From: Inquilinus sp. KBS0705
Lineage (GTDB): Bacteria > Bacteroidota > Bacteroidia > Sphingobacteriales > Sphingobacteriaceae
Length of the DNA: 64,000 bases
Assembly: GCA_005938025.2 (NCBI GenBank)
Contig: VCCI02000001.1
Span: 1 to 64,000, forward strand
Direction: 5' to 3'
The notes under the pieces are model-generated. The model was not told the origin of the DNA, searched no databases, and saw only the letters and a program-made list of their open reading frames with translations. A program made the position numbers and the translations under genes. Below, piece by piece: positions 17,690 through 27,288 of the stretch; positions within the stretch are counted from its first letter, which is position 1; each line of letters begins with the position of its first letter.

Positions 17690-17730
17690 GCGGTAGCAGT
17701 TTGAAGACTGCCACTTAAAACTGCTACCGC
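17690..17730. repeat. Inverted repeat between ilvC and leuC
   Basis: 13-bp perfect arms: GCGGTAGCAGTTT (17690-17702) and AAACTGCTACCGC (17718-17730), 15-nt loop, flanked by more AGTAGTAGTAGCAG-like sequence. It shares the 12-mer AACTGCTACCGC with the lpdA-crtZ repeat. A few A/T-rich bases follow on each side, so partial attenuation between ilv and leu genes is possible. Confidence 0.75.
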
Positions 17731-17739
17731 TACTAAAAA

Positions 17740-18798
17740 TTATGCTTCTATGGCCTGGTTCTCAGGGCGTAAGCTGCGTACTGTTTTACCAGCTTGCCAT
17801 AATTCGCTATCGCGTAGTTCTTTTAATTCGGCATCTAATTTCTCGCGGTAGTCTGCTTTACTGTTAGAGTCGATTGATTTTTGTGATTCAACGCCTGTAG
17901 CAACGCTTTTGTAAAGGTCTTCAAATACAGGTTTGGTAGCATCACGGAATTTTTTCCACCAGTCTAAAGCGCCGCGTTGTGCTGTAGTTGAGCAATTGGC
18001 GTACATCCAATCCATGCCGTTTTCTGCAACTAAAGGCATTAATGATTGGGTTAACTCTTCTACAGTTTCGTTAAACGACTCTGATGGAGAGTGGCCGTTT
18101 GCACGCAAAACTTCGTATTGTGCGGCAAAAATGCCTTGTATACAGCCCATTAGCGTACCGCGCTCGCCGGTTAGGTCGCTATAAACTTCTTTTCTGAAGT
18201 CGGTTTCGAACAAGTAACCGCTGCCTACGGCAATACCTAAGGCAACTACTCTGTCTTTAGCTTTACCGGTAGCATCCTGGAAGATAGCATAGCTTGAGTT
18301 TAAGCCACGGCCTTGCAGGAACATACGGCGTAATGAGGTACCGGAACCCTTAGGGGCAACCAAGAATACATCCACATCAGCAGGAGGGATGATGCCGGTT
18401 TGCTCTTTAAAGGTGATACCAAAACCATGCGAAAAGTATAATGCTTTGCCTGGTGTAAGGTGTTTTTTAACAGTTGGCCAAAGTTCAATTTGGGCTGCAT
18501 CGCTAAGCAGGTAGCAGATGATAGTTCCTTTTTCAAGGGCTTCTTCAATCTCAAAAAGGGTCTCTCCGGGTACAAAACCGTCATTTACAGCTTTATCCCA
18601 TGTTTTTGAGTTTTTACGCTGGCCAACAATTACGTTAATGCCATTGTCTTTTTGATTGAGCGCCTGGCCCGGGCCTTGAACGCCATAGCCAATTACAGCT
18701 ACAACTTCGTTTTTTAACACTTCCTGAGCTTTTGCTAAAGGGAACTCCTCGCGGGTTACTACATTTTCTTCACTGCCGCCGAAATTTAATTTTGCCAT
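17740..18798 (-). CDS. ilvC: Ketol-acid reductoisomerase
   Basis: Mg- and NADPH-dependent enzyme making dihydroxy-isovalerate and dihydroxy-methylvalerate. The 352-residue length fits class I. The Rossmann motif is VAVIGYGVQGPGQA, followed by the cofactor-specificity stretch VIVGQRKNSKTW. The metal-site acidic residues lie in the C-terminal half (DLTGERGTLMGCIQG, FNETVEELTQS). It is preceded by a 190-bp leader that carries module copy B, so it may have its own promoter inside the operon. Confidence 0.97.
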   Translation of the reverse strand: MAKLNFGGSEENVVTREEFPLAKAQEVLKNEVVAVIGYGVQGPGQALNQKDNGINVIVGQRKNSKTWDKAVNDGFVPGETLFEIEEALEKGTIICYLLSDAAQIELWPTVKKHLTPGKALYFSHGFGITFKEQTGIIPPADVDVFLVAPKGSGTSLRRMFLQGRGLNSSYAIFQDATGKAKDRVVALGIAVGSGYLFETDFRKEVYSDLTGERGTLMGCIQGIFAAQYEVLRANGHSPSESFNETVEELTQSLMPLVAENGMDWMYANCSTTAQRGALDWWKKFRDATKPVFEDLYKSVATGVESQKSIDSNSKADYREKLDAELKELRDSELWQAGKTVRSLRPENQAIEA

Positions 18799-18818
18799 TG
18801 TTTTTTGATTTGTGATTT

Positions 18819-18845
18819 CACCGGTTTGGTTTATTAGCCGGTAAT
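18819..18845. repeat. Small hairpin in the ilvC leader
   Basis: ACCGG and CCGGT arms, about 13 nt apart, sit some 20-45 nt upstream of the ilvC ATG. The stem is short (5 bp). It may influence ilvC translation, but the evidence is limited to the symmetry. Confidence 0.3.
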
Positions 18846-18904
18846 TTTATTTTTTATTGTTGACTATAATTGATTCTCTTTTTTTGTTGGTCTAAGGTGA
18901 TTTT

Positions 18905-18973
18905 TTCCATTTTTTTCGTTTTTTTTACACTTAGCGTGTTTACTAATATAAAAAAATCTACCACATATACAAG
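18905..18973 (-). promoter_or_regulatory. Conserved promoter/A-rich leader module, copy B (ilvC)
   Basis: Reading leftward: CTTG (18973-18970), N19, TATATTAG (18950-18943), 16 nt, then A8-C-G-A7-TGGAA (18926-18905). This gives a candidate promoter with a transcript start near 18936 and a leader of about 137 nt before ilvC. It lies just after ilvN, so ilvC and downstream leu genes could be expressed separately from ilvD-ilvB-ilvN. An 18-codon frame starts at the ATGG of the block but has no Ile/Leu/Val enrichment. Confidence 0.6.
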
Positions 18974-18988
18974 GCACAAAAATGGTAT

Positions 18989-19594
18989 TTACATGGTAAA
19001 CACTTTTTGGCCCTTGTTTAAATATTCATTTTCTACCACATCCTCGCCCGGTTCCAGTCTTTCAAACTCGCGCAGTTTAGAGTTGAACCCATCGCTGTCT
19101 TTGATGATGGCAACCCTTGCACTGCGTACAAATTCTATCAATCCGTAAGGTTGTAAAATGCTTATCAGGTTGTCGGTTTCCTCGCGGTGCCCGGTTGTTT
19201 CAAAAACGGTGTAATCTTTACGCAAAACTACCACGCGTGCGCCATTTTCGCGAAGCAAACGCTCTACGCTTACCTTCTCGGCAATAACATCGGTAGATAC
19301 CTTGTAAAGGGCCAGTTCCTGCCAAATTACATCGGCGTTGGTGTGGTAGTATACCTTTAGCACCTCTACCTGTTTCTCTATCTGGCGGGTTAGCTTGCGC
19401 ACCACCTCTTCCGACTCGGTTATTACAATGTTGAAGCGGTGTATGCTCTCAATCTCCGAAGGGGAGGTGTTTAAGCTATCAATATTGATCTTACGACGGG
19501 TAAATATAATGGCAATGCGGTTTAGCAAACCTATTTGGTTTTCGGTATAAACCGTTATGTTGTATTCCTGCTTTTCGTTATCCTGAGTTTCCAT
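18989..19594 (-). CDS. ilvN: Acetolactate synthase, small regulatory subunit
   Basis: Regulatory partner of IlvB; binds valine through an N-terminal ACT domain (YNITVYTENQIGLLNRIAII, residues 10-85) and activates the catalytic subunit. The 201-residue protein also has the C-terminal half typical of long-form small subunits (VRSARVAIIKD). It follows ilvB after a 52-bp gap containing a CCTCTCC/GGAGAGG hairpin. Confidence 0.94.
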   Translation of the reverse strand: METQDNEKQEYNITVYTENQIGLLNRIAIIFTRRKINIDSLNTSPSEIESIHRFNIVITESEEVVRKLTRQIEKQVEVLKVYYHTNADVIWQELALYKVSTDVIAEKVSVERLLRENGARVVVLRKDYTVFETTGHREETDNLISILQPYGLIEFVRSARVAIIKDSDGFNSKLREFERLEPGEDVVENEYLNKGQKVFTM

Positions 19595-19616
19595 TGTGTT
19601 GTCTTAGTTTTAAACT

Positions 19617-19635
19617 CCTCTCCTTTTTGGAGAGG
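19617..19635. repeat. Short hairpin repeat between ilvB and ilvN
   Basis: CCTCTCC (19617-19623) and GGAGAGG (19629-19635), 5-T loop, followed by CCGGGTGAGG. I recognise this phrase as a common Bacteroidota intergenic repeat. It lies inside the operon, so it could reduce rather than end read-through. Confidence 0.7.
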
Positions 19636-19646
19636 CCGGGTGAGGC

Positions 19647-21386
19647 TTACTTTAACCTTATCTCGCTTACACTGCAACCTTGCGGTACCATCGGGAACAC
19701 ATTGTTCTCTTTGGTTACCATCACTTCTAAAAGGAACGAGCCCTTATTGGTCAGCATTTGATTAAGTGCCGATGGCAGGTCTTTGCGGTCGTCTATTACT
19801 TTGCCGGGTATGCGGTAAGCTGCTGCCAGCGCCACAAAATCGGGGCTCTGTATATCTACGAAGGAGTACCTGCGCTCGTTAAACAGCTCTTGCCACTGGC
19901 GCACCATACCCAAAAAACGGTTGTTTAAGATGATGATCTTTACATCAACACCGCTTTGCATAATGGTACCTAACTCCTGGCAGGTCATCTGGAAACCGCC
20001 ATCGCCAATAATGGCTACTACAGTGCGGTGCTGTGCCCCAAATTTGGCGCCTATGGCGGCCGGCAGGGCAAAGCCCATGGTACCTAAGCCACCGCTGGTA
20101 ACGTTGCTGCGGGTGTTGTTAAACTGCGCGTAGCGGCAGGCTACCATCTGGTGTTGGCCCACATCAGTTACTATAACAGCTTCGCCTTTGGTAATTTCGT
20201 TCAGTTGTTTAATTACCTCGCCCATGGTCATCTCGTCCGTGGTGGGGTTAAGTTCTTTTTCAATAACCTGTTCAACCTCCTGGCGGGTATAATCGTTGAA
20301 CTTTGCTAACCACTCGGTATGTTGTTTCTCTTCAACCAAAGCGGTAAGGAGCGGCAGGGTTTCTTTGCAATCGCCCCAAACGGGTACGGTACTTTTAACA
20401 TTCTTGTCTATTTCGGCAGGGTCGATATCTAAATGTACCACCTTTGCCTGTTTAGCGTATTTATCTAAACGGCCGGTTACGCGGTCGTCAAAACGCATGC
20501 CTATGGCAATTAGCACATCGCACTCGTTGGTTAACACGTTTGGCCCGTAGTTGCCGTGCATGCCCAGCATCCCCACGTTTAATGGATGATCTGTTGGGAT
20601 AGCACCTGCACCTAAAACGGTCCATGCTGCAGGGATGCCGCTTTTTTCGACAAAGGCTTTAAACTCCTGCTCGGCGCTGCCTAATATTACACCCTGGCCC
20701 CAAATAATAAACGGTTTTTTAGCCTGGTTTATCAGTTCGGCGGCTTGCTGTATGTATTGCGGGCGAACAATAGGTTTTGGCCTGTAACTGCGTATGTGGT
20801 TACATTTTACATAGCCTTCAAAATCAAATTTTTGTATCTGCGCGTTTTTGGTGATATCAATTAAAACAGGCCCTGGTCGGCCGCTTTTGGCAATATAAAA
20901 GGCCTTGGCTAACACCTCGGGTATTTCGGTAGCATCGGTTACCTGGTAGTTCCATTTGGTAACCGGGGTGGTTATGTTAATTACATCTGTTTCCTGGAAG
21001 GCATCGGTACCCAGCAAGTGTGCAAACACCTGGCCCGTAATGCAAACCAATGGAGTGCTATCTATCTGCGCATCGGCCAGGCCGGTAACCAAATTGGTAG
21101 CACCGGGGCCGCTGGTAGCAAATACCACACCCACTTTGCCAGACGTGCGCGCATAGCCCTGGCCGGCATGTATGCCGCCTTGCTCGTGGCGTACCAGTAT
21201 ATGGTTCAGCTTGTCGTTATAATCATACAAGGCATCGTAAATAGGCATAATAGCACCGCCCGGATAACCAAAAATGGTATCCACCCCCTCTACTATCAGT
21301 GCCTCTAACAATGCTTCGGATCCTGATAACTTTACCGCTTGCGCTTTGGCAGCCGGTACTAATACTTCCTGTTGTGCAATTTCCAT
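19647..21386 (-). CDS. ilvB: Acetolactate synthase, large catalytic subunit
   Basis: Thiamine diphosphate enzyme condensing two pyruvates (or pyruvate and 2-oxobutanoate), the first common step for Val/Leu/Ile. The 579-residue protein has the catalytic Glu region RHEQGGIHAGQGYAR, the FAD-binding middle domain and the ThDP motif GDGGFQMTCQELGT. Length is normal. It follows the DUF6090 gene by 36 nt and is paired with ilvN downstream. Confidence 0.97.
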   Translation of the reverse strand: MEIAQQEVLVPAAKAQAVKLSGSEALLEALIVEGVDTIFGYPGGAIMPIYDALYDYNDKLNHILVRHEQGGIHAGQGYARTSGKVGVVFATSGPGATNLVTGLADAQIDSTPLVCITGQVFAHLLGTDAFQETDVINITTPVTKWNYQVTDATEIPEVLAKAFYIAKSGRPGPVLIDITKNAQIQKFDFEGYVKCNHIRSYRPKPIVRPQYIQQAAELINQAKKPFIIWGQGVILGSAEQEFKAFVEKSGIPAAWTVLGAGAIPTDHPLNVGMLGMHGNYGPNVLTNECDVLIAIGMRFDDRVTGRLDKYAKQAKVVHLDIDPAEIDKNVKSTVPVWGDCKETLPLLTALVEEKQHTEWLAKFNDYTRQEVEQVIEKELNPTTDEMTMGEVIKQLNEITKGEAVIVTDVGQHQMVACRYAQFNNTRSNVTSGGLGTMGFALPAAIGAKFGAQHRTVVAIIGDGGFQMTCQELGTIMQSGVDVKIIILNNRFLGMVRQWQELFNERRYSFVDIQSPDFVALAAAYRIPGKVIDDRKDLPSALNQMLTNKGSFLLEVMVTKENNVFPMVPQGCSVSEIRLK

Positions 21387-21422
21387 AATCTTTTAATTCC
21401 AAATATTAATCAAACACGCGCA

Positions 21423-22154
21423 TCAATCCTTCTTTTTTAGCTCTTCCTCTATCTCGGCAGCCATTTTATTCATTTTTGCAGCAAGCTGTTTTTTATGCCT
21501 TATACGCTCGCGCAGGTAAGTACCATACCAGGCTATCTGGTACCGTACTGCCGGGTCGTTTACAATTTTAGACACCTGCGTTACCTGGTTAGCATCCATT
21601 GGCGCCTTTACACCAATGTAAGTATTATAACCCTGGCGCCTTTCGTTGTAAAACATCGCATCGGCATTTACCTCAAATGGTATATAGCTCATATACAAAT
21701 AGGTAAGGTGCTGCAGTAACGTTTTATTCTCTATCAACCGCAAATATCCTGATGATTTAAAACCTTCAAAGCGCGCGTTATCAAAAGTTAAAAAGCTGGT
21801 ATTACTCAGCTGATAACTATTGGTATCAATATAAGCCGCATCTACTTTGCCTGACGATATCTGTTTCCAGGCCTCATCATAATAGCTTGCTGTTTTATTA
21901 ATTTCGTCCACATTACCTATGTTTTCAGCGTCGCGCTTTAAATCATCTTTAATGCCCTCTAAAAACTCCTTTTCCATTTTATGCTCATGCCGCTCGTCGT
22001 TCCAGTTATGTAATGCCAGCGTAATGGTTACTGCAAAAACAATGATGGCTATCTCTTCGGCAAGTTCTTTAGCCTTTCCCAACCAGTTCTTTTCTTTATT
22101 TTTTATTATATGCACCGCTTTGCCGGCATGCTTTATAACTTTTTCTTCAGACAT
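21423..22154 (-). CDS. DUF6090-like membrane-anchored protein
   Basis: A 243-residue protein with a basic, helical N-terminus, one hydrophobic segment (EIAIIVFAVTITLAL, about residues 33-47) followed by HNWND, then a long soluble region starting EFLEGIKDDLKRD and a charged C-terminal coiled tail. This arrangement resembles what I know as DUF6090, common in Bacteroidota and without known function. It lies between ilvD and ilvB with 38- and 36-nt gaps, so it is probably co-transcribed, but nothing ties it to amino-acid synthesis. Confidence 0.72.
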   Translation of the reverse strand: MSEEKVIKHAGKAVHIIKNKEKNWLGKAKELAEEIAIIVFAVTITLALHNWNDERHEHKMEKEFLEGIKDDLKRDAENIGNVDEINKTASYYDEAWKQISSGKVDAAYIDTNSYQLSNTSFLTFDNARFEGFKSSGYLRLIENKTLLQHLTYLYMSYIPFEVNADAMFYNERRQGYNTYIGVKAPMDANQVTQVSKIVNDPAVRYQIAWYGTYLRERIRHKKQLAAKMNKMAAEIEEELKKKD

Positions 22155-22192
22155 TGATATAAATAGATAGTCAGTTGGTGTTTAATTAGTGT

Positions 22193-23905
22193 TTAAGCCA
22201 TTTCGTCTGTTACGCAACCTTCGGCAGCTGTACTCACGGTTTTGGCGTATTTGTATAGCAGCCCTTTTTTAGCCTTTAATTCGGGTTTTACCCATTTTGA
22301 ACGACGGGCCGCAATTTCTTCGTCAGATACCTTTAGCACCATGGTATTGGTAATAGCGCTTATCTCTATAATATCATTATCCTTTACCAGCCCTATCAAG
22401 CCGCCATCGTACGCTTCGGGCGTAATGTGGCCCACTACAAAGCCGTGTGTACCACCGCTAAAGCGGCCATCGGTAATTAACGCTACCGAAGCACCTAAGC
22501 CGGCACCGAAGATGGCACCTGTGGGTTTAAGCATTTCGGGCATGCCCGGCGCGCCTTTAGGCCCAATATTACGTATCACTACAACATCGCCGGCACGCAC
22601 ATGGCCGCTGGTAATGCCGTTTATTAATTCAAACTCACCATCAAAAACGCGGGCAGGGCCTTCAAAGCGCTCGCCCTCTTTACCGCTAATTTTGGCAACG
22701 CTGCCGCCTTCGGCTAAGTTGCCATATAATATTTGTAAGTGGCCGGTTGCCTTAATAGGGTTTTCGGCCGGCATAATTATTTTTTGCGTGTCAAAGTTTA
22801 TCTCGGGCACATCCGCTAAATTCTCGGCAATGGTTTTACCGGTAACCGTTAGGCAACTGCCATCTATCCAACCCATTTTTAACAGGTATTTCATTACAGC
22901 CGGTACACCGCCTACCTTGTGCAAGTCTTCCATCATGTATTTGCCGCTTGGCTTCATATCGGCCAAAACAGGTATGCGGTTACTCACCGCCTGAAAATCG
23001 TCCTGGGTTACTTTTACACCCACGCTTTTAGCCATGGCTATAAGGTGCAGCACCGCGTTGGTACTTCCGCCCAACACCATTATGGTAACTATAGCGTTTT
23101 CAAAAGCCGCGCGGGTCATAATGTCCGACGGTTTAATGTCTTTTTCTAACAATATTCTGATGGCCTTACCCGCAGCCAGGCACTCCGCCTTCTTTTCGTC
23201 GCTTAATGCCGGGTTTGATGATGAGTAGGGCAAGCTCATGCCTAAAGCCTCGATAGCTGAAGCCATTGTGTTAGCGGTATATATACCACCGCAGGCACCT
23301 GCGCTTGGGCAGGCATTTTTTACAACACCCATAAAATCTTCGGGGGTAATGTTGCCTGCTATTTTTTGGCCCAGGGCTTCAAAAGCCGATACTATGTTCA
23401 GGTCTTCGCCTTTGTAATGCCCCGGCTTAATAGTACCGCCATACACCATTATTGATGGGCGGTTTAACCTGCCCATGGCTATAACCGAGCCCGGCATGTT
23501 TTTATCGCAACCCGGCAGGGTGATTAAACCATCGTAGTACTGTGCGCCGCAAACCGCCTCAATCGAGTCGGCAATAACATCGCGGCTAACTAACGAATAA
23601 CGCATGCCATCGGTACCCATGCTCATGCCATCGCTTACGCCAATGGTATGAAAGATAAGGCCCACCAGGTCCTCGTCCCATATTCCTTGTTTAACCAGCT
23701 TGGCTAAATCGTTAAGGTGCATGTTACAGGTATTGCCATCATAACCCATACTTGCTACGCCTACCTGCGCTTTTTTCATGTCATCGTCGGTTAAACCAAT
23801 GCCATAAAGCATTGCCTGCGCGGCGGGTTGGGTAGGGTCCTGGGTAAGTGTTTTGCTGTATTTATTCAATTCCACAGCTTGCAAGGTATCTGATGATGAA
23901 CTCAT
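22193..23905 (-). CDS. ilvD: Dihydroxy-acid dehydratase
   Basis: Fe-S dehydratase giving 2-oxoisovalerate and 3-methyl-2-oxopentanoate. The 570-residue protein has the conserved GCDKNMPGS and [16 protein letters not shown] cysteine motifs, and a C-terminal [19 protein letters not shown] block. Length is typical of IlvD. It is the first gene of the leftward ilv-leu operon, behind a 415-bp region that probably carries the main promoter. Confidence 0.97.
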   Translation of the reverse strand: MSSSSDTLQAVELNKYSKTLTQDPTQPAAQAMLYGIGLTDDDMKKAQVGVASMGYDGNTCNMHLNDLAKLVKQGIWDEDLVGLIFHTIGVSDGMSMGTDGMRYSLVSRDVIADSIEAVCGAQYYDGLITLPGCDKNMPGSVIAMGRLNRPSIMVYGGTIKPGHYKGEDLNIVSAFEALGQKIAGNITPEDFMGVVKNACPSAGACGGIYTANTMASAIEALGMSLPYSSSNPALSDEKKAECLAAGKAIRILLEKDIKPSDIMTRAAFENAIVTIMVLGGSTNAVLHLIAMAKSVGVKVTQDDFQAVSNRIPVLADMKPSGKYMMEDLHKVGGVPAVMKYLLKMGWIDGSCLTVTGKTIAENLADVPEINFDTQKIIMPAENPIKATGHLQILYGNLAEGGSVAKISGKEGERFEGPARVFDGEFELINGITSGHVRAGDVVVIRNIGPKGAPGMPEMLKPTGAIFGAGLGASVALITDGRFSGGTHGFVVGHITPEAYDGGLIGLVKDNDIIEISAITNTMVLKVSDEEIAARRSKWVKPELKAKKGLLYKYAKTVSTAAEGCVTDEMA

Positions 23906-24320
23906 TTTTTAATTTTTACGTTTTATCGTAATCACAAAAATTGTTTAATACTTAGGGTTGTGATTTGGTATTTGTAAGTTAGATATAGCAGTAAGGAATA
24001 ACAATAGCCTAAATAAAAAAGTGAAAAAAACTATTTTGTATTGTTTTTATTTAATATTCGATATTTAATTCTAATATATGTTGTAAATATAGAATATAAT
24101 TTTTAACTACTTATACCAAAGTTTAAAACGGTATTCGGTATGTTTTTTATGCATGCATAGCAAGTTGGCGAAATTCGGCGTGAAATGGGGGTTTAGGGAT
24201 TGTGAGTTGAGCTTTTAATGCTCCGGTAGGAGTTACCTCATTGTAGCATTTTGTCAATTGGTTTTAAACCCATCGCTATTTTATTTAACATTGTGCAAAT
24301 GCTGTATTAGCTAATAACAA
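23906..24320. other. Divergent ilvD/Fic intergenic region
   Basis: No gene is visible. A candidate ilvD promoter on the minus strand is TTG (24004-24002), N20, TAACTTAC (23981-23974). A second TATATTAG occurs further upstream without a matching TTG. For the Fic gene TAACATTG lies about 30 bp before the ATG. AATGCT (24217-24222) / AGCATT (24245-24250) encloses CTCC/GGAG, a composite hairpin with a phrase common in this group's intergenic DNA. The proximal half is very A/T-rich. Confidence 0.4.
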
Positions 24321-25109
24321 ATGAACAAAATCATTTTTGAAATATTGCCAATTGACTTGCTGCAGGATTACTGCGAGCAAAGCGATAAGGATATTTTAAA
24401 GAATTTTGAAAAGCTAACCGAAAGCCCACTATCTGTTTCAACATTCAGTTTTTATACATCCGTATCTGCCGTGTTTTCGTCTAAGATAGAGGGGGAGGAT
24501 ATCGAATTGGATTCGTTTATCAAGCATAAACTATCGGGTGTAAAGTTTTTACCTGATTATACACAAAAGATAGACGACTTATATAATACATACCAGTTTG
24601 CCCAAAGTAACCCGCTTGACAAAAATGCAGTAAAGCAAGCGCATAAACTATTGACCAGGCATATATTGCACAAAAGCCAGCGCGGTAAAATCAGGGCCGA
24701 GAATATGTTTGTGATAACTCCGGATGGTAAGATAGAGTACGCTGCCTGCCCGCCGGATAAGATTAAGGCTGAAATGAAGAAGCTGTATAAGGATATAGCT
24801 GCATTGCTGGAGGAAGAACTGAGCATAGAAGAAAGCTTTTTCTTTGCCGCGATGGTCCATTTGGTTTTTGTAAAAATACACCCTTTTAACGATGGCAACG
24901 GACGCACCGCACGCCTGATCGAAAAATGGTTCCTGGCGCAAAAGTTAGGGCCTAAAGCCTGGTACTTGCAGTCAGAGAAGCAATATTATAATCAGCATAA
25001 TACCTACTATAAAAACATTAGGGCCCTGGGTTTGGAGTACGAAACGTTGGACTACAGTAAGGCTATGGCTTTTTTGAAGATGTTACCGGGGGCGTTGATG
25101 GTTAAGTAG
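24321..25109 (+). CDS. Fic family AMP-transferase-like protein, self-inhibited
   Basis: A 262-residue Fic-fold protein. The active-site loop HPFNDGNGR (187-195) is intact, with catalytic His187, so it should transfer AMP (or another nucleotide) to protein hydroxyls. The inhibitory motif S53-SKI-E57-G58 fits (S/T)xxxE(G/N) and lies N-terminal to the Fic core, the class II arrangement in which Glu blocks ATP. It is monocistronic; no antitoxin-like partner is adjacent, consistent with internal inhibition. Target unknown. Confidence 0.9.
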   Translation: MNKIIFEILPIDLLQDYCEQSDKDILKNFEKLTESPLSVSTFSFYTSVSAVFSSKIEGEDIELDSFIKHKLSGVKFLPDYTQKIDDLYNTYQFAQSNPLDKNAVKQAHKLLTRHILHKSQRGKIRAENMFVITPDGKIEYAACPPDKIKAEMKKLYKDIAALLEEELSIEESFFFAAMVHLVFVKIHPFNDGNGRTARLIEKWFLAQKLGPKAWYLQSEKQYYNQHNTYYKNIRALGLEYETLDYSKAMAFLKMLPGALMVK

Positions 25110-25110
25110 C

Positions 25111-25183
25111 TGTCAGTCTGAGCTTGTCGAAGACTTATATAACTGGCATGGTCCAATAATGGTTCGACGGGCTCACCATGACA
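25111..25183. repeat. Imperfect inverted repeat downstream of the Fic gene
   Basis: TGTCAGTCTGAGCTTGTCGA (from 25111) is roughly mirrored by a segment ending at 25183 (TTCGACGGGCTCACCATGAC), 21-bp arms with about five mismatches. I recognise the phrase as a widespread intergenic repeat in Bacteroidota. It sits 2 bp after the Fic stop codon. Confidence 0.75.
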
Positions 25184-25202
25184 TTTGAGAATACAACCAA
25201 CA

Positions 25203-25231
25203 AAAAGCCCGGACAAACTGCCCGGGCTTTT
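25203..25231. terminator. Bidirectional terminator between the Fic gene and atpC
   Basis: 10-bp perfect stem, AAAAGCCCGG (25203-25212) / CCGGGCTTTT (25222-25231), with A-runs on one side and T-runs on the other. It can end both the rightward Fic and the leftward atpD-atpC transcripts. Confidence 0.88.
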
Positions 25232-25253
25232 CATATTTTAAAAGGATTGAATA

Positions 25254-25505
25254 TTACTTGTGTGTAATGCCTTCAACCAATACGGTTACTTTATTGTTTA
25301 GGGCTTCTACTACACCGCCTTTAATAAAAAATACTTCTTCTTTAGCGGCGGCACCCCTAATAGTTAGCTTGCCATCATTTAATGTAGATATGATAGGGGC
25401 GTGGTTATTAAGTATCTCTAAAAAGCCTAAAGTACCCGGCAATGTTACCGAGTTAGCCTCGCCTTCGAAAACTTTTTTATCAGGGGTAAGAATTTCTAAT
25501 GTCAT
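25254..25505 (-). CDS. atpC: ATP synthase F1 epsilon subunit, short form
   Basis: Central-stalk subunit of F1. I start at ATG 25505 (MTLEILTPDKKVFEGEA), 83 residues. An in-frame ATG at 25520 exists, but that codon lies in the ATGCACATC-type intergenic repeat. The protein is only the N-terminal beta-sandwich; the C-terminal helical hairpin that inhibits ATPase in E. coli (about 139 residues) is absent, as is usual in Bacteroidota. It follows atpD after an 80-bp repeat-filled gap. Confidence 0.92.
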   Translation of the reverse strand: MTLEILTPDKKVFEGEANSVTLPGTLGFLEILNNHAPIISTLNDGKLTIRGAAAKEEVFFIKGGVVEALNNKVTVLVEGITHK

Positions 25506-25532
25506 ATTATTGATGTGCATATATGCAGATAT

Positions 25533-25575
25533 GCAGATGTGCAGATGCTTTTAATTTGCATATCTGCACATCTGC
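25533..25575. repeat. Inverted repeat between atpD and atpC
   Basis: GCAGATGTGCAGAT (25533-25546) and ATCTGCACATCTGC (25562-25575) are 14-bp perfect arms, 15-nt loop. Extra GCAGATAT units on the left make it a small tandem array too. It creates the spurious upstream ATG of atpC. A related GCACATCTGCACAT phrase occurs near 133, before lpdA. Confidence 0.8.
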
Positions 25576-25585
25576 CATTTGCATA

Positions 25586-27172
<1,587 letters not shown>

Positions 27173-27222
27173 AGGTTTATTGCCAAATATTTAAATACTT
27201 ATGTGAACATTTTTTACGCCTG

Positions 27223-27249
27223 TTTGATTAATAGTATTTTGTTACTTTG
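27223..27249 (+). promoter_or_regulatory. Candidate promoter of the porin gene
   Basis: TTTG (27223-27226), N15, TTACTTTG (27242-27249), about 40 bp before the ATG. The -7 is one base off consensus and the spacing is short, so this is a candidate only. Confidence 0.35.
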
Positions 27250-27288
27250 CAACGCAATTATAAAACCATTTCTTGATCTTAATTTAAC

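Noticed and set aside
18852..18911. Leader peptide of 18 codons before ilvC
   Set aside because: The frame lacks Ile, Val and Leu clusters, and the equivalent ATGG in copies A and C leads to unrelated 10- and 2-codon frames, so coding is not conserved.
22242..22994. 250-residue frame opposite ilvD
   Set aside because: Long, but a low-complexity Pro/Ser-rich shadow of the highly conserved IlvD frame.
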